Positions 1 through 5,457 of a stretch of 5,457 bases of DNA are shown piece after piece. The DNA is from Thermoguttaceae bacterium (GTDB lineage Bacteria; Planctomycetota; Planctomycetia; Pirellulales; Thermoguttaceae). The translations under genes and the position numbers were made by a program. Each line of letters opens with the position of its first letter. The stretch's first letter is position 1. Under the pieces are notes generated by a model. It did not search any database, was not told where the DNA came from, and was given only the letters and a program-made list of their open reading frames with translations. Location of the stretch: contig JANLFZ010000434.1 in NCBI GenBank assembly GCA_024653385.1, forward strand, positions 1-5,457, given 5' to 3'.

Positions 1-47
1 TCCGCACGACCTTCAGGCCGAATGCCTCGGCCTGAAGGTCGTGCGGA
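1..47. repeat. Perfect 21-bp inverted repeat, 5-nt loop, at the window edge
   Basis: Bases 1-21 are the exact reverse complement of bases 27-47, separated by ATGCC (22-26). The arm begins TCCGCACGACCTTCAGGCCG and may extend left beyond the window. It lies within the pyrE-like reading frame rather than after a stop codon, and no T-run follows, so it does not look like a terminator. It may be a natural hairpin inside the coding sequence or a fold-back artefact at a contig end. Confidence 0.9.
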
Positions 48-163
48 TCATCGGCATCGTCGATCGCATGGAGGGCGGCGCCAAGGCGTTCGCCTGGCGC
101 GGCTATCCGTTCGTCAGCCTGCTATCGATACGCGATTTCGGCATTGAACCGCCCGGCGACTGA
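1..163 (+). CDS. pyrE: Orotate phosphoribosyltransferase, C-terminal fragment (5' end outside window)
   Basis: This is the last 53 codons of a gene that begins before the window; the first full codon is at position 2 and the stop is TGA at 161-163. The visible protein reads through GLKVVRIIGIVDRMEGGAKAF and a YPFVSLLSIRDFGIE segment to the end PPGD. A beta strand ending in VDRxEGG followed by a helix and a PF.SL.TIRDFG-type strand is what I associate with the C-terminal half of type I phosphoribosyltransferases of the PyrE kind, which convert orotate and PRPP to orotidine 5'-phosphate in pyrimidine synthesis. The catalytic PRPP loop lies upstream, outside the window, so the substrate cannot be confirmed and another phosphoribosyltransferase is possible. 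The first seven or so codons lie in one arm of a perfect inverted repeat (1-47). They stay open in frame, but their authenticity is less certain than the rest. The gene is convergent with ftsH. Confidence 0.68.
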   Translation, partial: PHDLQAECLGLKVVRIIGIVDRMEGGAKAFAWRGYPFVSLLSIRDFGIEPPGD

Positions 164-258
164 ATCGCATCGGGCATACCGTCGCGGCGTCTGGAGGGGC
201 AAGGGCTGTTCACCTGCCGCCGGTCGACCGAAACCGTTTTCGAAGCCTCGCGGCACAG

Positions 259-2328
259 TTACCGCGCCGCGCCGCCCGGTTCGGCCGCGGGCGTGTCGGC
301 CGCGGGGGGTTCGATCTTCGCGGCCGGGCGTTTGGCCGTCTCGGTGCCCGGCACGATGAGCGGGCTGGGACTGTTCTTCTCGATCAGGTCGCTCAGCTCG
401 TCGGTGTCGATTACCTCCGCCTCGATCAGCCGGTTGGCGATGGCTGCCAAGGCTTGCTTGCGGGTTTCGAGGATGTGGCGCACGCGCTCGAGCGACTCGT
501 CGACGATGCGCCGAATCTCCTCGTCGATCTCCCGGGCCGTCTGCTCGCTGTGGTAGCGCTCGCGGGGATACTCGGCCGCGCCGCCGAGAAATGCCGCGCG
601 GCTGCTCTCGCGGTAAGCCACCCGGCCCAGCCGGCTCATGCCGTAGTCCATGACCATGCTGCGGGCGATCTCGGTGGCCCGTTCCAGATCGTTTTGGGCT
701 CCCGTCGAGATGTCTTCGAAGATCATTTCCTCGGCCGCGGTGCCGGCCAAGAGGACCTGGATGCGGCTTTCCAACTCGCTCTTGGTCAAGAGGTAGCGGT
801 CGCCCTCGGGACGCTGCATGGTGTAGCCCAACGCGGCCAGGCCGCGGGGGATAATCGAGACCTTGTGGACCGGATCGGTATTGGGCAGACTCGAAGCCAC
901 CAGGGCGTGGGCGCTTTCGTGGTAGGCCACGCGCTGCTTTTCGTCGGGGCTCATCACGCGCTGCCGCTTCTCGAGGCCCGCCGTGATCCGCTCGACCCCC
1001 TCGTTGAACTCCTGCATGGTGACCATCTTCTTGTCCTTGCGCGCGGCCAAGAGCGCGGCCTCGTTGACCAGCGCCGCAAGGTCGGCGCCGACGAACCCCG
1101 AGGTGATCGCCGCCACCTCCTTGAGGTCCAGCTCGGGATCGACTTTCACGTCCTGGATATGGACCTTGAGGATCGCCTCGCGGCCGCGCACGTCGGGCCG
1201 GTCGACGAGCACGTGCCGGTCGAACCGCCCCGGGCGCAACAGCGCCGGGTCGAGCGTCTCGGGCCGGTTCGTGGCCGCCATCACGATGACGCCGCTGTTG
1301 GAGCCGAAGCCGTCCATCTCGACCAACAGCGCGTTGAGCGTCTGCTCGCGCTCGTCGTGCCCGCCGACGAGGCTCGTGCCCCGGGTTTTGCCCAAGGCGT
1401 CCAACTCGTCGATGAAGATGATGCACGGGGCGCGGCTTTGGGCCTGCTGGAACATGTCGCGAACCCGGGCGGCGCCCACCCCGACGAACATCTCGACAAA
1501 GTCCGAGCCCGACAGGCTGAAAAACGGCACGCTGGCCTCGCCCGCGATGGCCTTGGCCAAGAGCGTCTTGCCCGTCCCCGGAGGTCCAACGAGCAGGACG
1601 CCCTTGGGAATCCTGCCCCCGAGAACGCGGTACTTCTCGGGATTCTTGAGGAACTCGACGACTTCGCGAAGTTCGTCCACGGCCTCGTCGATGCCGGCCA
1701 CGTCGTCGAAGGTGACGCCGATTTCTTCTTGGGCATAGAAACGTCCCCGGCTTCGCCCGAACGCAATCGCCGACCCGGTGCCGCCGAATCGCCGCATGGC
1801 GATGATGAACAACACGATCAAGGGGACCGTCAGCAGGATCAGGGTCAAGTAGTGTTGCCAGGGATTGGGTGCCTCTTCGGCGCGGAACTCGCGGAACCCG
1901 TTGTCGTGGAACAGGTTGAAGAAGAACGCATCGCTGTCGGCCCCGAGTCCGTGACGCACCGAACGGAAGTTCGTCTCCTGGGGGCTGGTCCGCTCGCGCT
2001 CGGGTTCCACGACCTGGCGCGTGACCTTGCCTGAAATCTCGGCCTGGCCAATCCGAATGTCCTTCAGGTTCCAATAGCGGACCGTGCGCCGACTATTCTC
2101 GCCTTCGCCGATTTCAATGACGGCGTTCGGGTTCTTTTCGGGGGCGCCCTGCTTGACAAGCTCGACCAGGGAGGAAATCGGAATATCCACCGGCCCGCGG
2201 TTCAGAAAGCTCATCACCACGAAGGTGACCACCCCGAGGATGAGCAAATACCAGATGAGGTTACTGCCCGCTTGGGGGGGGCGTCGTTCGGGTGTCCGAT
2301 CCGCGCCGTCCTCACGCTTCTTGGTCAT
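259..2328 (-). CDS. ftsH: ATP-dependent zinc metalloprotease FtsH
   Basis: A 689-residue membrane-anchored AAA+ protease, a length normal to slightly long for the family. FtsH forms hexamers that extract and degrade misfolded membrane proteins and selected soluble regulators. Seen in order: a charged 20-residue cytoplasmic tail; TM1 about 24-42; an extracytoplasmic domain about 43-160; TM2 about 161-178; then the AAA+ module with Walker A GPPGTGKT (248-255), pore motif FVG (281-283), Walker B IIFIDE (303-308) and the second region of homology with arginine fingers (NRPETLDPALLRPGRFDR, 354-371). The M41 protease domain has the zinc site HESAH (470-474; E471 catalytic) and third ligand D547 in STGAQND. 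The C-terminus (about 655-689) is a Pro/Ala-rich tail. The HESAH site replaces the usual HEAGH but keeps HExxH, so the enzyme should be active. The ATG at 2326-2328 is preceded by GAGGG with an 8-nt spacer. It is divergent from dxr and convergent with pyrE. Confidence 0.97.
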   Translation of the reverse strand: MTKKREDGADRTPERRPPQAGSNLIWYLLILGVVTFVVMSFLNRGPVDIPISSLVELVKQGAPEKNPNAVIEIGEGENSRRTVRYWNLKDIRIGQAEISGKVTRQVVEPERERTSPQETNFRSVRHGLGADSDAFFFNLFHDNGFREFRAEEAPNPWQHYLTLILLTVPLIVLFIIAMRRFGGTGSAIAFGRSRGRFYAQEEIGVTFDDVAGIDEAVDELREVVEFLKNPEKYRVLGGRIPKGVLLVGPPGTGKTLLAKAIAGEASVPFFSLSGSDFVEMFVGVGAARVRDMFQQAQSRAPCIIFIDELDALGKTRGTSLVGGHDEREQTLNALLVEMDGFGSNSGVIVMAATNRPETLDPALLRPGRFDRHVLVDRPDVRGREAILKVHIQDVKVDPELDLKEVAAITSGFVGADLAALVNEAALLAARKDKKMVTMQEFNEGVERITAGLEKRQRVMSPDEKQRVAYHESAHALVASSLPNTDPVHKVSIIPRGLAALGYTMQRPEGDRYLLTKSELESRIQVLLAGTAAEEMIFEDISTGAQNDLERATEIARSMVMDYGMSRLGRVAYRESSRAAFLGGAAEYPRERYHSEQTAREIDEEIRRIVDESLERVRHILETRKQALAAIANRLIEAEVIDTDELSDLIEKNSPSPLIVPGTETAKRPAAKIEPPAADTPAAEPGGAAR

Positions 2329-2336
2329 GCAGATGT

Positions 2337-2341
2337 CCCTC
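2337..2341 (-). promoter_or_regulatory. Ribosome binding site of ftsH
   Basis: On the minus strand GAGGG lies 8 nt before the ATG at 2328-2326. This supports the chosen ftsH start, which also gives the expected short cytoplasmic tail before TM1. Confidence 0.7.
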
Positions 2342-2397
2342 GCATTGGGAGAGGTCGAGGCACCTTCTCGGGAGTCGCCTGCGGGAGTGCTGCTTTC

Positions 2398-2425
2398 ATT
2401 ATGACTCGACTTCCGTATCCCACAA
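2398..2425 (-). promoter_or_regulatory. Candidate sigma-70-type promoter for ftsH
   Basis: Read on the minus strand, CATAAT (2403-2398; five of six to TATAAT) is preceded after 16 bp by TTGTGG (2425-2420; three of six to TTGACA). Transcription would start near 2391, giving a leader of about 60 nt that contains the GAGGG ribosome binding site. The -10 element is good and the -35 is weak. Sigma usage in this organism is unknown, so this rests on consensus matching alone. Confidence 0.35.
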
Positions 2426-2552
2426 GAAACGGTTTCAATTCGCCGGGCCCATGGCCAGTTCGTGTTGCATGAACGTAGAGTCGATAGAGACGAAGCGCGA
2501 CGGTTGTTCCACGTGCGTCGGGGACAGGGCCACCTTACAGACGGGGTCCGGG

Positions 2553-2581
2553 TTGTCGTGCCGATGCGTCTCCCCTACAAT
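2553..2581 (+). promoter_or_regulatory. Candidate sigma-70-type promoter for dxr-rseP
   Basis: TTGTCG (2553-2558; four of six to TTGACA), a 17-bp spacer, then TACAAT (2576-2581; five of six to TATAAT). Transcription would start near 2588, about 70 nt before the dxr ATG at 2658. The ATG at 2580 lies inside the -10 element, so it could not serve as a start on this transcript, which favours 2658. The evidence is consensus matching only. Confidence 0.45.
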
Positions 2582-2657
2582 GAGTGCCCTTCCGAATCAT
2601 GGCGCCGACCTGCCCTCTGTTGGCATCGATCATCGCCCCGTTCTCCCCCATTACCGC

Positions 2658-3830
2658 ATGAGTCACCGCGCCACCCAGGTCGTCGTTCTCGGCTCCACGG
2701 GGAGCATAGGTGGCAGCACGTTGGAGGTGATCCGCGCGTTGCGAGGCAGGCTTCGGGCGATCGGGTTATCGGCGCATCGGAACACGGGTTCGCTGCTGCG
2801 CCAAGCACAAGAGGTGCGACCGCAATGGATCGTGGTGACCGATCCCGAAGCCGCCGCGCGCCAGGACTGGTCGGCCTTGCCGCGAGATGTCGAGCTGTGG
2901 GTGGGCCGCGAGCATGTCGCGCGCCTGGTCGCCCAGCCCGAAGTCGATGTCGTGGTTTCGGCGATTGTCGGCAGTGCGGGCCTGGAAGGCACCTGGGCGG
3001 CGCTGGACGCCGGCAAGACCGTGGCGCTGGCCAACAAGGAGAGCCTGGTCGTCGGCGGCCCGCTCGTGACGCAACTTGCCAAGGCGCGGGGGGCGCGGCT
3101 TCTGCCGGTCGACAGCGAGCACAGCGCCGTGTTCCAGGCCCTTCAGGCCGGACGCCGCGACGAGGTCCGCCGTGTGGTGCTGACGGCCAGCGGCGGGCCG
3201 TTCCGGACGTATTCCAACGAACAACTGGCCCAAGTGACGGTGGCCGAGGCGCTGGCTCATCCCACGTGGGACATGGGGCCCAAGGTCACCATCGACTCGG
3301 CCACGCTGATGAACAAAGCGCTGGAGATCATCGAAGCCCGCTGGCTGTTCGACCTCGATCCGGCGCAGATCGGGGTAGTCATTCACCCCCAATCGATCGT
3401 CCACTCGCTGGTAGAATACATCGACGGTTCGATCATCGCGCAGTTGAGTCCGCCCGACATGAAGCTCCCCATCCAGTACGCCCTGACCTGGCCGGAACGC
3501 TGGCCAGGGCCGGCGGCGAACCTCGATTGGGCCAGGGCGCTGCATTTGGACTTCGAGCCGCCGGACTTCGAGCGGTTCGGCGCGCTCGCCTTGGGGTTGG
3601 AGGTGGCCCGTGCGGGCGGGACGGCCGGCGCCGTGCTCAACGCCGCCAACGAGACGGCCGTGGCCGCGTTTCTTGACGGCACCTTGCCGTTTCGCCAGAT
3701 CGTTCCTTTGTGCCGCGGCGTCCTCGAAAACCATCACTTCGATCCCGACCCGACGCTCGAGCAACTGCTCGCACTAGACGGTTGGGCTCGTGAGGAGGCA
3801 ACACGTTGGGTTTGCTCCTGTTCGGCCTGA
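2658..3830 (+). CDS. dxr: 1-deoxy-D-xylulose 5-phosphate reductoisomerase
   Basis: A 390-residue cytosolic enzyme of usual family length. It rearranges and reduces 1-deoxy-D-xylulose 5-phosphate to 2-C-methyl-D-erythritol 4-phosphate with NADPH and a divalent metal, the committed step of the MEP isoprenoid pathway and the target of fosmidomycin. Visible: first beta strand and nucleotide loop GSTGSIG (12-18); ALANKESLV (123-131); metal ligands D152 and E154 in PVDSEHSA, with E223 as third ligand; substrate-phosphate loop ASGGPF (177-182); the HPTWDMGPKVTIDSATLMNK block (201-220) running into ALEIIEA; and HPQS (243-246). All expected active-site residues appear present. The start is chosen because the Rossmann strand begins within ten residues of this ATG. 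No Shine-Dalgarno precedes it; the 20 nt upstream are pyrimidine-rich. The frame is open another 122 codons upstream, but that part is unlike Dxr. The last 25 bp overlap rseP, so the tail RWVCSCSA is encoded within the rseP start region. Confidence 0.97.
   Translation: MSHRATQVVVLGSTGSIGGSTLEVIRALRGRLRAIGLSAHRNTGSLLRQAQEVRPQWIVVTDPEAAARQDWSALPRDVELWVGREHVARLVAQPEVDVVVSAIVGSAGLEGTWAALDAGKTVALANKESLVVGGPLVTQLAKARGARLLPVDSEHSAVFQALQAGRRDEVRRVVLTASGGPFRTYSNEQLAQVTVAEALAHPTWDMGPKVTIDSATLMNKALEIIEARWLFDLDPAQIGVVIHPQSIVHSLVEYIDGSIIAQLSPPDMKLPIQYALTWPERWPGPAANLDWARALHLDFEPPDFERFGALALGLEVARAGGTAGAVLNAANETAVAAFLDGTLPFRQIVPLCRGVLENHHFDPDPTLEQLLALDGWAREEATRWVCSCSA
3794..3798 (+). promoter_or_regulatory. 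Ribosome binding site that fixes the rseP TTG start
   Basis: GGAGG (within GAGGAGG, 3792-3798) lies inside the dxr coding region 7 nt before the TTG at 3806. An in-frame TGA at 3791-3793 closes the rseP frame upstream, and the four codons between it and the TTG (GGA GGC AAC ACG) include no start codon. The TTG is therefore the first possible start and is optimally spaced from this site. Confidence 0.8.
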
Positions 3831-5457
3831 GTTGGGGCGGATTCGTCGAGACCGCCTGGTATGTGGCCCTGGTCGTTTTCGGCCTGGGCATGTTGATCTT
3901 CGTCCACGAACTCGGACACTTCCTGGTCGCCAAGCTCTGCGGCGTGAAAGTCGAGAAGTTCTATCTCGGCTTCGACATCGCGGGGCTGAAGCTCGTCAAG
4001 TTCGTTTGCGGCGAGACGGAGTACGGCGTCGGCATTCTCCCCTTGGGCGGATACGTGAAAATGCTCGGCCAGGAGGACAACCCGGCCCGGCTCCGCGAGG
4101 AGATCGAACGCGCGAAACTGCAAGAGCCCCGAGCGGAAGGATCGGCCGCGGGCGTGCAGGCCGAGGCCCCGGGTCCCGAGGCCCCGACCGGCGCCGGCCA
4201 GCCGCCCGTCGACCTCGCCCAGGCCGAGCAAGCGCTGTTCGATCCGCGCAGCTACCTGGCGCAGAGCGTGCCCGAACGCATGGCGATCATCTCGGCCGGC
4301 GTGGTCATGAACGTCCTCTTCGCCTTCCTCACCGGCGTGTTGGCCTATCGGTTGGGCGTGTTCCAGAACGCCTGCGGAGTCGGCTCGGTCGCGCCGGGCG
4401 AGGCCGCCTGGCAGGAAGGACTCAAGCCGGGCGACGAGATCGTGGCCATCAACGGAAAACCCGCCCATCGCTTCGCCGATCTACAGCACCAGGTGAGCCT
4501 CGGCGACATCGAGCATGGCGTGCCGATGGTCATCCGCCGGCCCGGCGTCCCGAAGCCGCTGACGGTCACGCTCGCGCCGGACCGGAGGGGTTTGGCCCCA
4601 ACGATCGGCATCACCAGCCCCTTCGAGCCAGAGCTTTCGAGAAAACTCCCTTCGTTGCCGGGATCCGCGGCGGCCAAAGCCCAGCCCAGGCTCCTGGGCG
4701 GCGACAAGCTCGTCAAGATCGGCGACACGGTGATCGCCGACTACGCCGATGTGCATCGGCAATTGGCCCTGCATCCCGAGGAGCCGCTCACCGTCACGGT
4801 CGAGCGGTTGGCGACCGACGGCGGCACGCCGGCCGCGAAGCCCGGGCACATCGCAACGGTCGTTGGCCCGCAACCCATGCTCTGGTTGGGGATCGAGATG
4901 GGCATCGGTCCGATCGTGGCCGTGCAAGACGACTCACCCGCGGCCAGCGCCGGGGTCGAGCCCGACGACCTTCTCGTGGCAATCGACGGCGGTCCGGTGG
5001 GTGACCCGCTGACGCTGGCCGATCGGCTTCGCCGGGTCGCGGAAAAGGGCGGCCGCGTCGAGCTGGCCCTCCAACGCGCCGGCCAGCGACGGACGGTCCG
5101 GGTCGCGCCGCGCAGGCCCGAGTGGTACGAGACCCCCTTCCGCGAAAAGAGCCCCATGTCGGTCCCGGCCTTGGGGATCGCCTTCGAGGTCTCGCGACGC
5201 GTCGAGGCCGTGGCTTCCGGCAGTCCGGCCGAGGCGGCGGGCGTGCGCCCCGGCAATGTGGTCACGCAGGCCAAGATTGTGCCCCCCAGCCCGGAGCGGC
5301 TCGAAGCGCTCGGCTACGGCGATCAGATCGAACGACTCGACACGGAAGTCACGGCCATTGACTTCGAGAAGCACAAAGTCACCTGGCCGTTTTTCGCGGC
5401 CTACCTGCTTCAATTCGCCTTGCCCGAGTCGCGGGTCGAACTCACCCTGGCCGACGG
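3806..5457 (+). CDS. rseP: RseP family site-2 intramembrane zinc metalloprotease (3' end outside window)
   Basis: An M50 protease that cuts transmembrane segments of substrates such as anti-sigma factors and signal-peptide remnants; its substrate here is unknown. The frame is open for 550 codons plus two bases. TM1 spans about 13-33 and runs into the zinc motif HELGH (34-38; E35 catalytic). GVGILPLGGYVKML (74-87) is the membrane-associated beta region. Then comes a charged, Ala/Pro/Glu-rich insertion (about 93-145), followed by TM2 about 159-181 with SAGVVMN in place of the common AGPxxN. After it lie PDZ-like modules: about 190-265 (EAAWQEGLKPGDEIVAING), a partial one about 296-335 (LLGGDKLVKIGD), about 361-433 (SPAASAGVEPDDLLVAIDG) and one starting about 455 (SPAEAAGVRPGNVV). 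The second catalytic motif (NxxPxxxLDG type) and later TM helices are not reached, so the full protein is well above the roughly 450 residues of E. coli RseP. TTG start with strong GGAGG; overlaps dxr by 25 bp, implying coupled translation. Confidence 0.93.
   Translation, partial: MGLLLFGLSWGGFVETAWYVALVVFGLGMLIFVHELGHFLVAKLCGVKVEKFYLGFDIAGLKLVKFVCGETEYGVGILPLGGYVKMLGQEDNPARLREEIERAKLQEPRAEGSAAGVQAEAPGPEAPTGAGQPPVDLAQAEQALFDPRSYLAQSVPERMAIISAGVVMNVLFAFLTGVLAYRLGVFQNACGVGSVAPGEAAWQEGLKPGDEIVAINGKPAHRFADLQHQVSLGDIEHGVPMVIRRPGVPKPLTVTLAPDRRGLAPTIGITSPFEPELSRKLPSLPGSAAAKAQPRLLGGDKLVKIGDTVIADYADVHRQLALHPEEPLTVTVERLATDGGTPAAKPGHIATVVGPQPMLWLGIEMGIGPIVAVQDDSPAASAGVEPDDLLVAIDGGPVGDPLTLADRLRRVAEKGGRVELALQRAGQRRTVRVAPRRPEWYETPFREKSPMSVPALGIAFEVSRRVEAVASGSPAEAAGVRPGNVVTQAKIVPPSPERLEALGYGDQIERLDTEVTAIDFEKHKVTWPFFAAYLLQFALPESRVELTLAD

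Larger units (their letters stand above)
2329..2657. other. Divergent ftsH-dxr intergenic region, 329 bp
   Basis: This stretch separates the divergent starts of ftsH and dxr. It holds the ftsH ribosome binding site, a candidate promoter toward ftsH (2398-2425) and one toward dxr (2553-2581). There is also a short direct repeat, CGGGAGT at 2369-2375 and 2382-2388 (13-bp period), in the presumed ftsH leader, and an interrupted palindrome GAAAC-G-GTTTC at 2426-2436. The dxr reading frame is open across the whole stretch, but its translation here is Cys/Ser/Arg-rich, unlike any Dxr N-terminus, so I read it as non-coding. I see no tRNA, riboswitch or complete CIRCE element. Confidence 0.6.

Noticed and set aside
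164..258. Terminator between convergent pyrE and ftsH
   Set aside because: Only a 5-bp stem CGAAA/TTTCG (229-242) and a 10-bp palindrome CGGTCGACCG (221-230) are present, with no stable GC stem followed by a T-run on either strand.
454..2034. 526-codon plus-strand frame antisense to ftsH
   Set aside because: It is the complementary reading of ftsH codons, rich in His/Asp/Leu/Arg, with no recognisable domain and no supporting ribosome binding site.
122..2074. 650-codon minus-strand open frame overlapping ftsH in another frame
   Set aside because: The translation is Arg/Gly/Pro-rich with no family motifs and lies over a gene with every FtsH motif intact. Long shadow frames are expected at this GC content.
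2384..2393. CIRCE-like half site (GGAGTGCTGC) upstream of ftsH
   Set aside because: It resembles only the GAGTGCTAA half; no matching TTAGCACTC arm lies 9 bp away, so an HrcA operator is not supported.
2292..2657. In-frame 122-codon upstream extension of dxr, including ATGs at 2292 and 2580
   Set aside because: The extension crosses the ftsH start and both candidate promoters, is Cys/Ser/Arg-rich, and the Dxr fold begins right after the ATG at 2658. The ATG at 2580 lies within the -10 element.
2766..3764. 332-codon minus-strand frame antisense to dxr
   Set aside because: It is a shadow of the dxr codons, with no domain and no plausible start signals.
3790..5004. 404-codon plus-strand frame over rseP
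   Set aside because: Its product is Arg/Gly/Pro-rich with no motifs. The frame carrying HELGH, the transmembrane helices and the PDZ repeats is the one starting at 3806.

Overview
The window is a GC-rich (by eye roughly 65%) bacterial chromosomal segment carrying four housekeeping genes: the 3' end of a pyrE-like gene (+), ftsH complete on the minus strand, dxr complete (+), and rseP (+) running off the right edge. The dxr-rseP adjacency, a very long RseP with a stack of PDZ modules, and the FtsH and RseP variants (HESAH and SAGVVMN in place of the usual HEAGH and AGPxxN) suggest a planctomycete, perhaps Pirellulales-like. That assignment is inferred from memory of such proteins and was not tested by a search. 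There is no mobile element, CRISPR array, tRNA or rRNA.

Layout. Positions 1-163 hold the last 53 codons of a probable orotate phosphoribosyltransferase, and the first 47 bases form a perfect 21-bp inverted repeat with a 5-nt loop. After a 95-bp convergent gap with no convincing terminator, ftsH fills 259-2328 on the minus strand. A 329-bp divergent intergenic region follows (2329-2657). It carries a Shine-Dalgarno sequence for ftsH and one candidate sigma-70-type promoter facing each way. dxr occupies 2658-3830. rseP starts at a TTG at 3806, inside the last codons of dxr, with a strong GGAGG ribosome binding site, and is still open at 5457 after 550 codons.

Togetherness. dxr (first committed step of the MEP isoprenoid pathway) and rseP (intramembrane site-2 protease) form an overlapping, probably translationally coupled pair. 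This is a shortened form of the uppS/cdsA/dxr/rseP envelope-biogenesis cluster of many bacteria. ftsH, the membrane AAA+ zinc protease, is transcribed divergently from the same intergenic region, so two membrane zinc proteases flank dxr. I found no evidence of an undescribed system. The points most worth a second look are the edge palindrome, the multi-PDZ RseP with a charged, Ala/Pro/Glu-rich insertion, and the overlap start.
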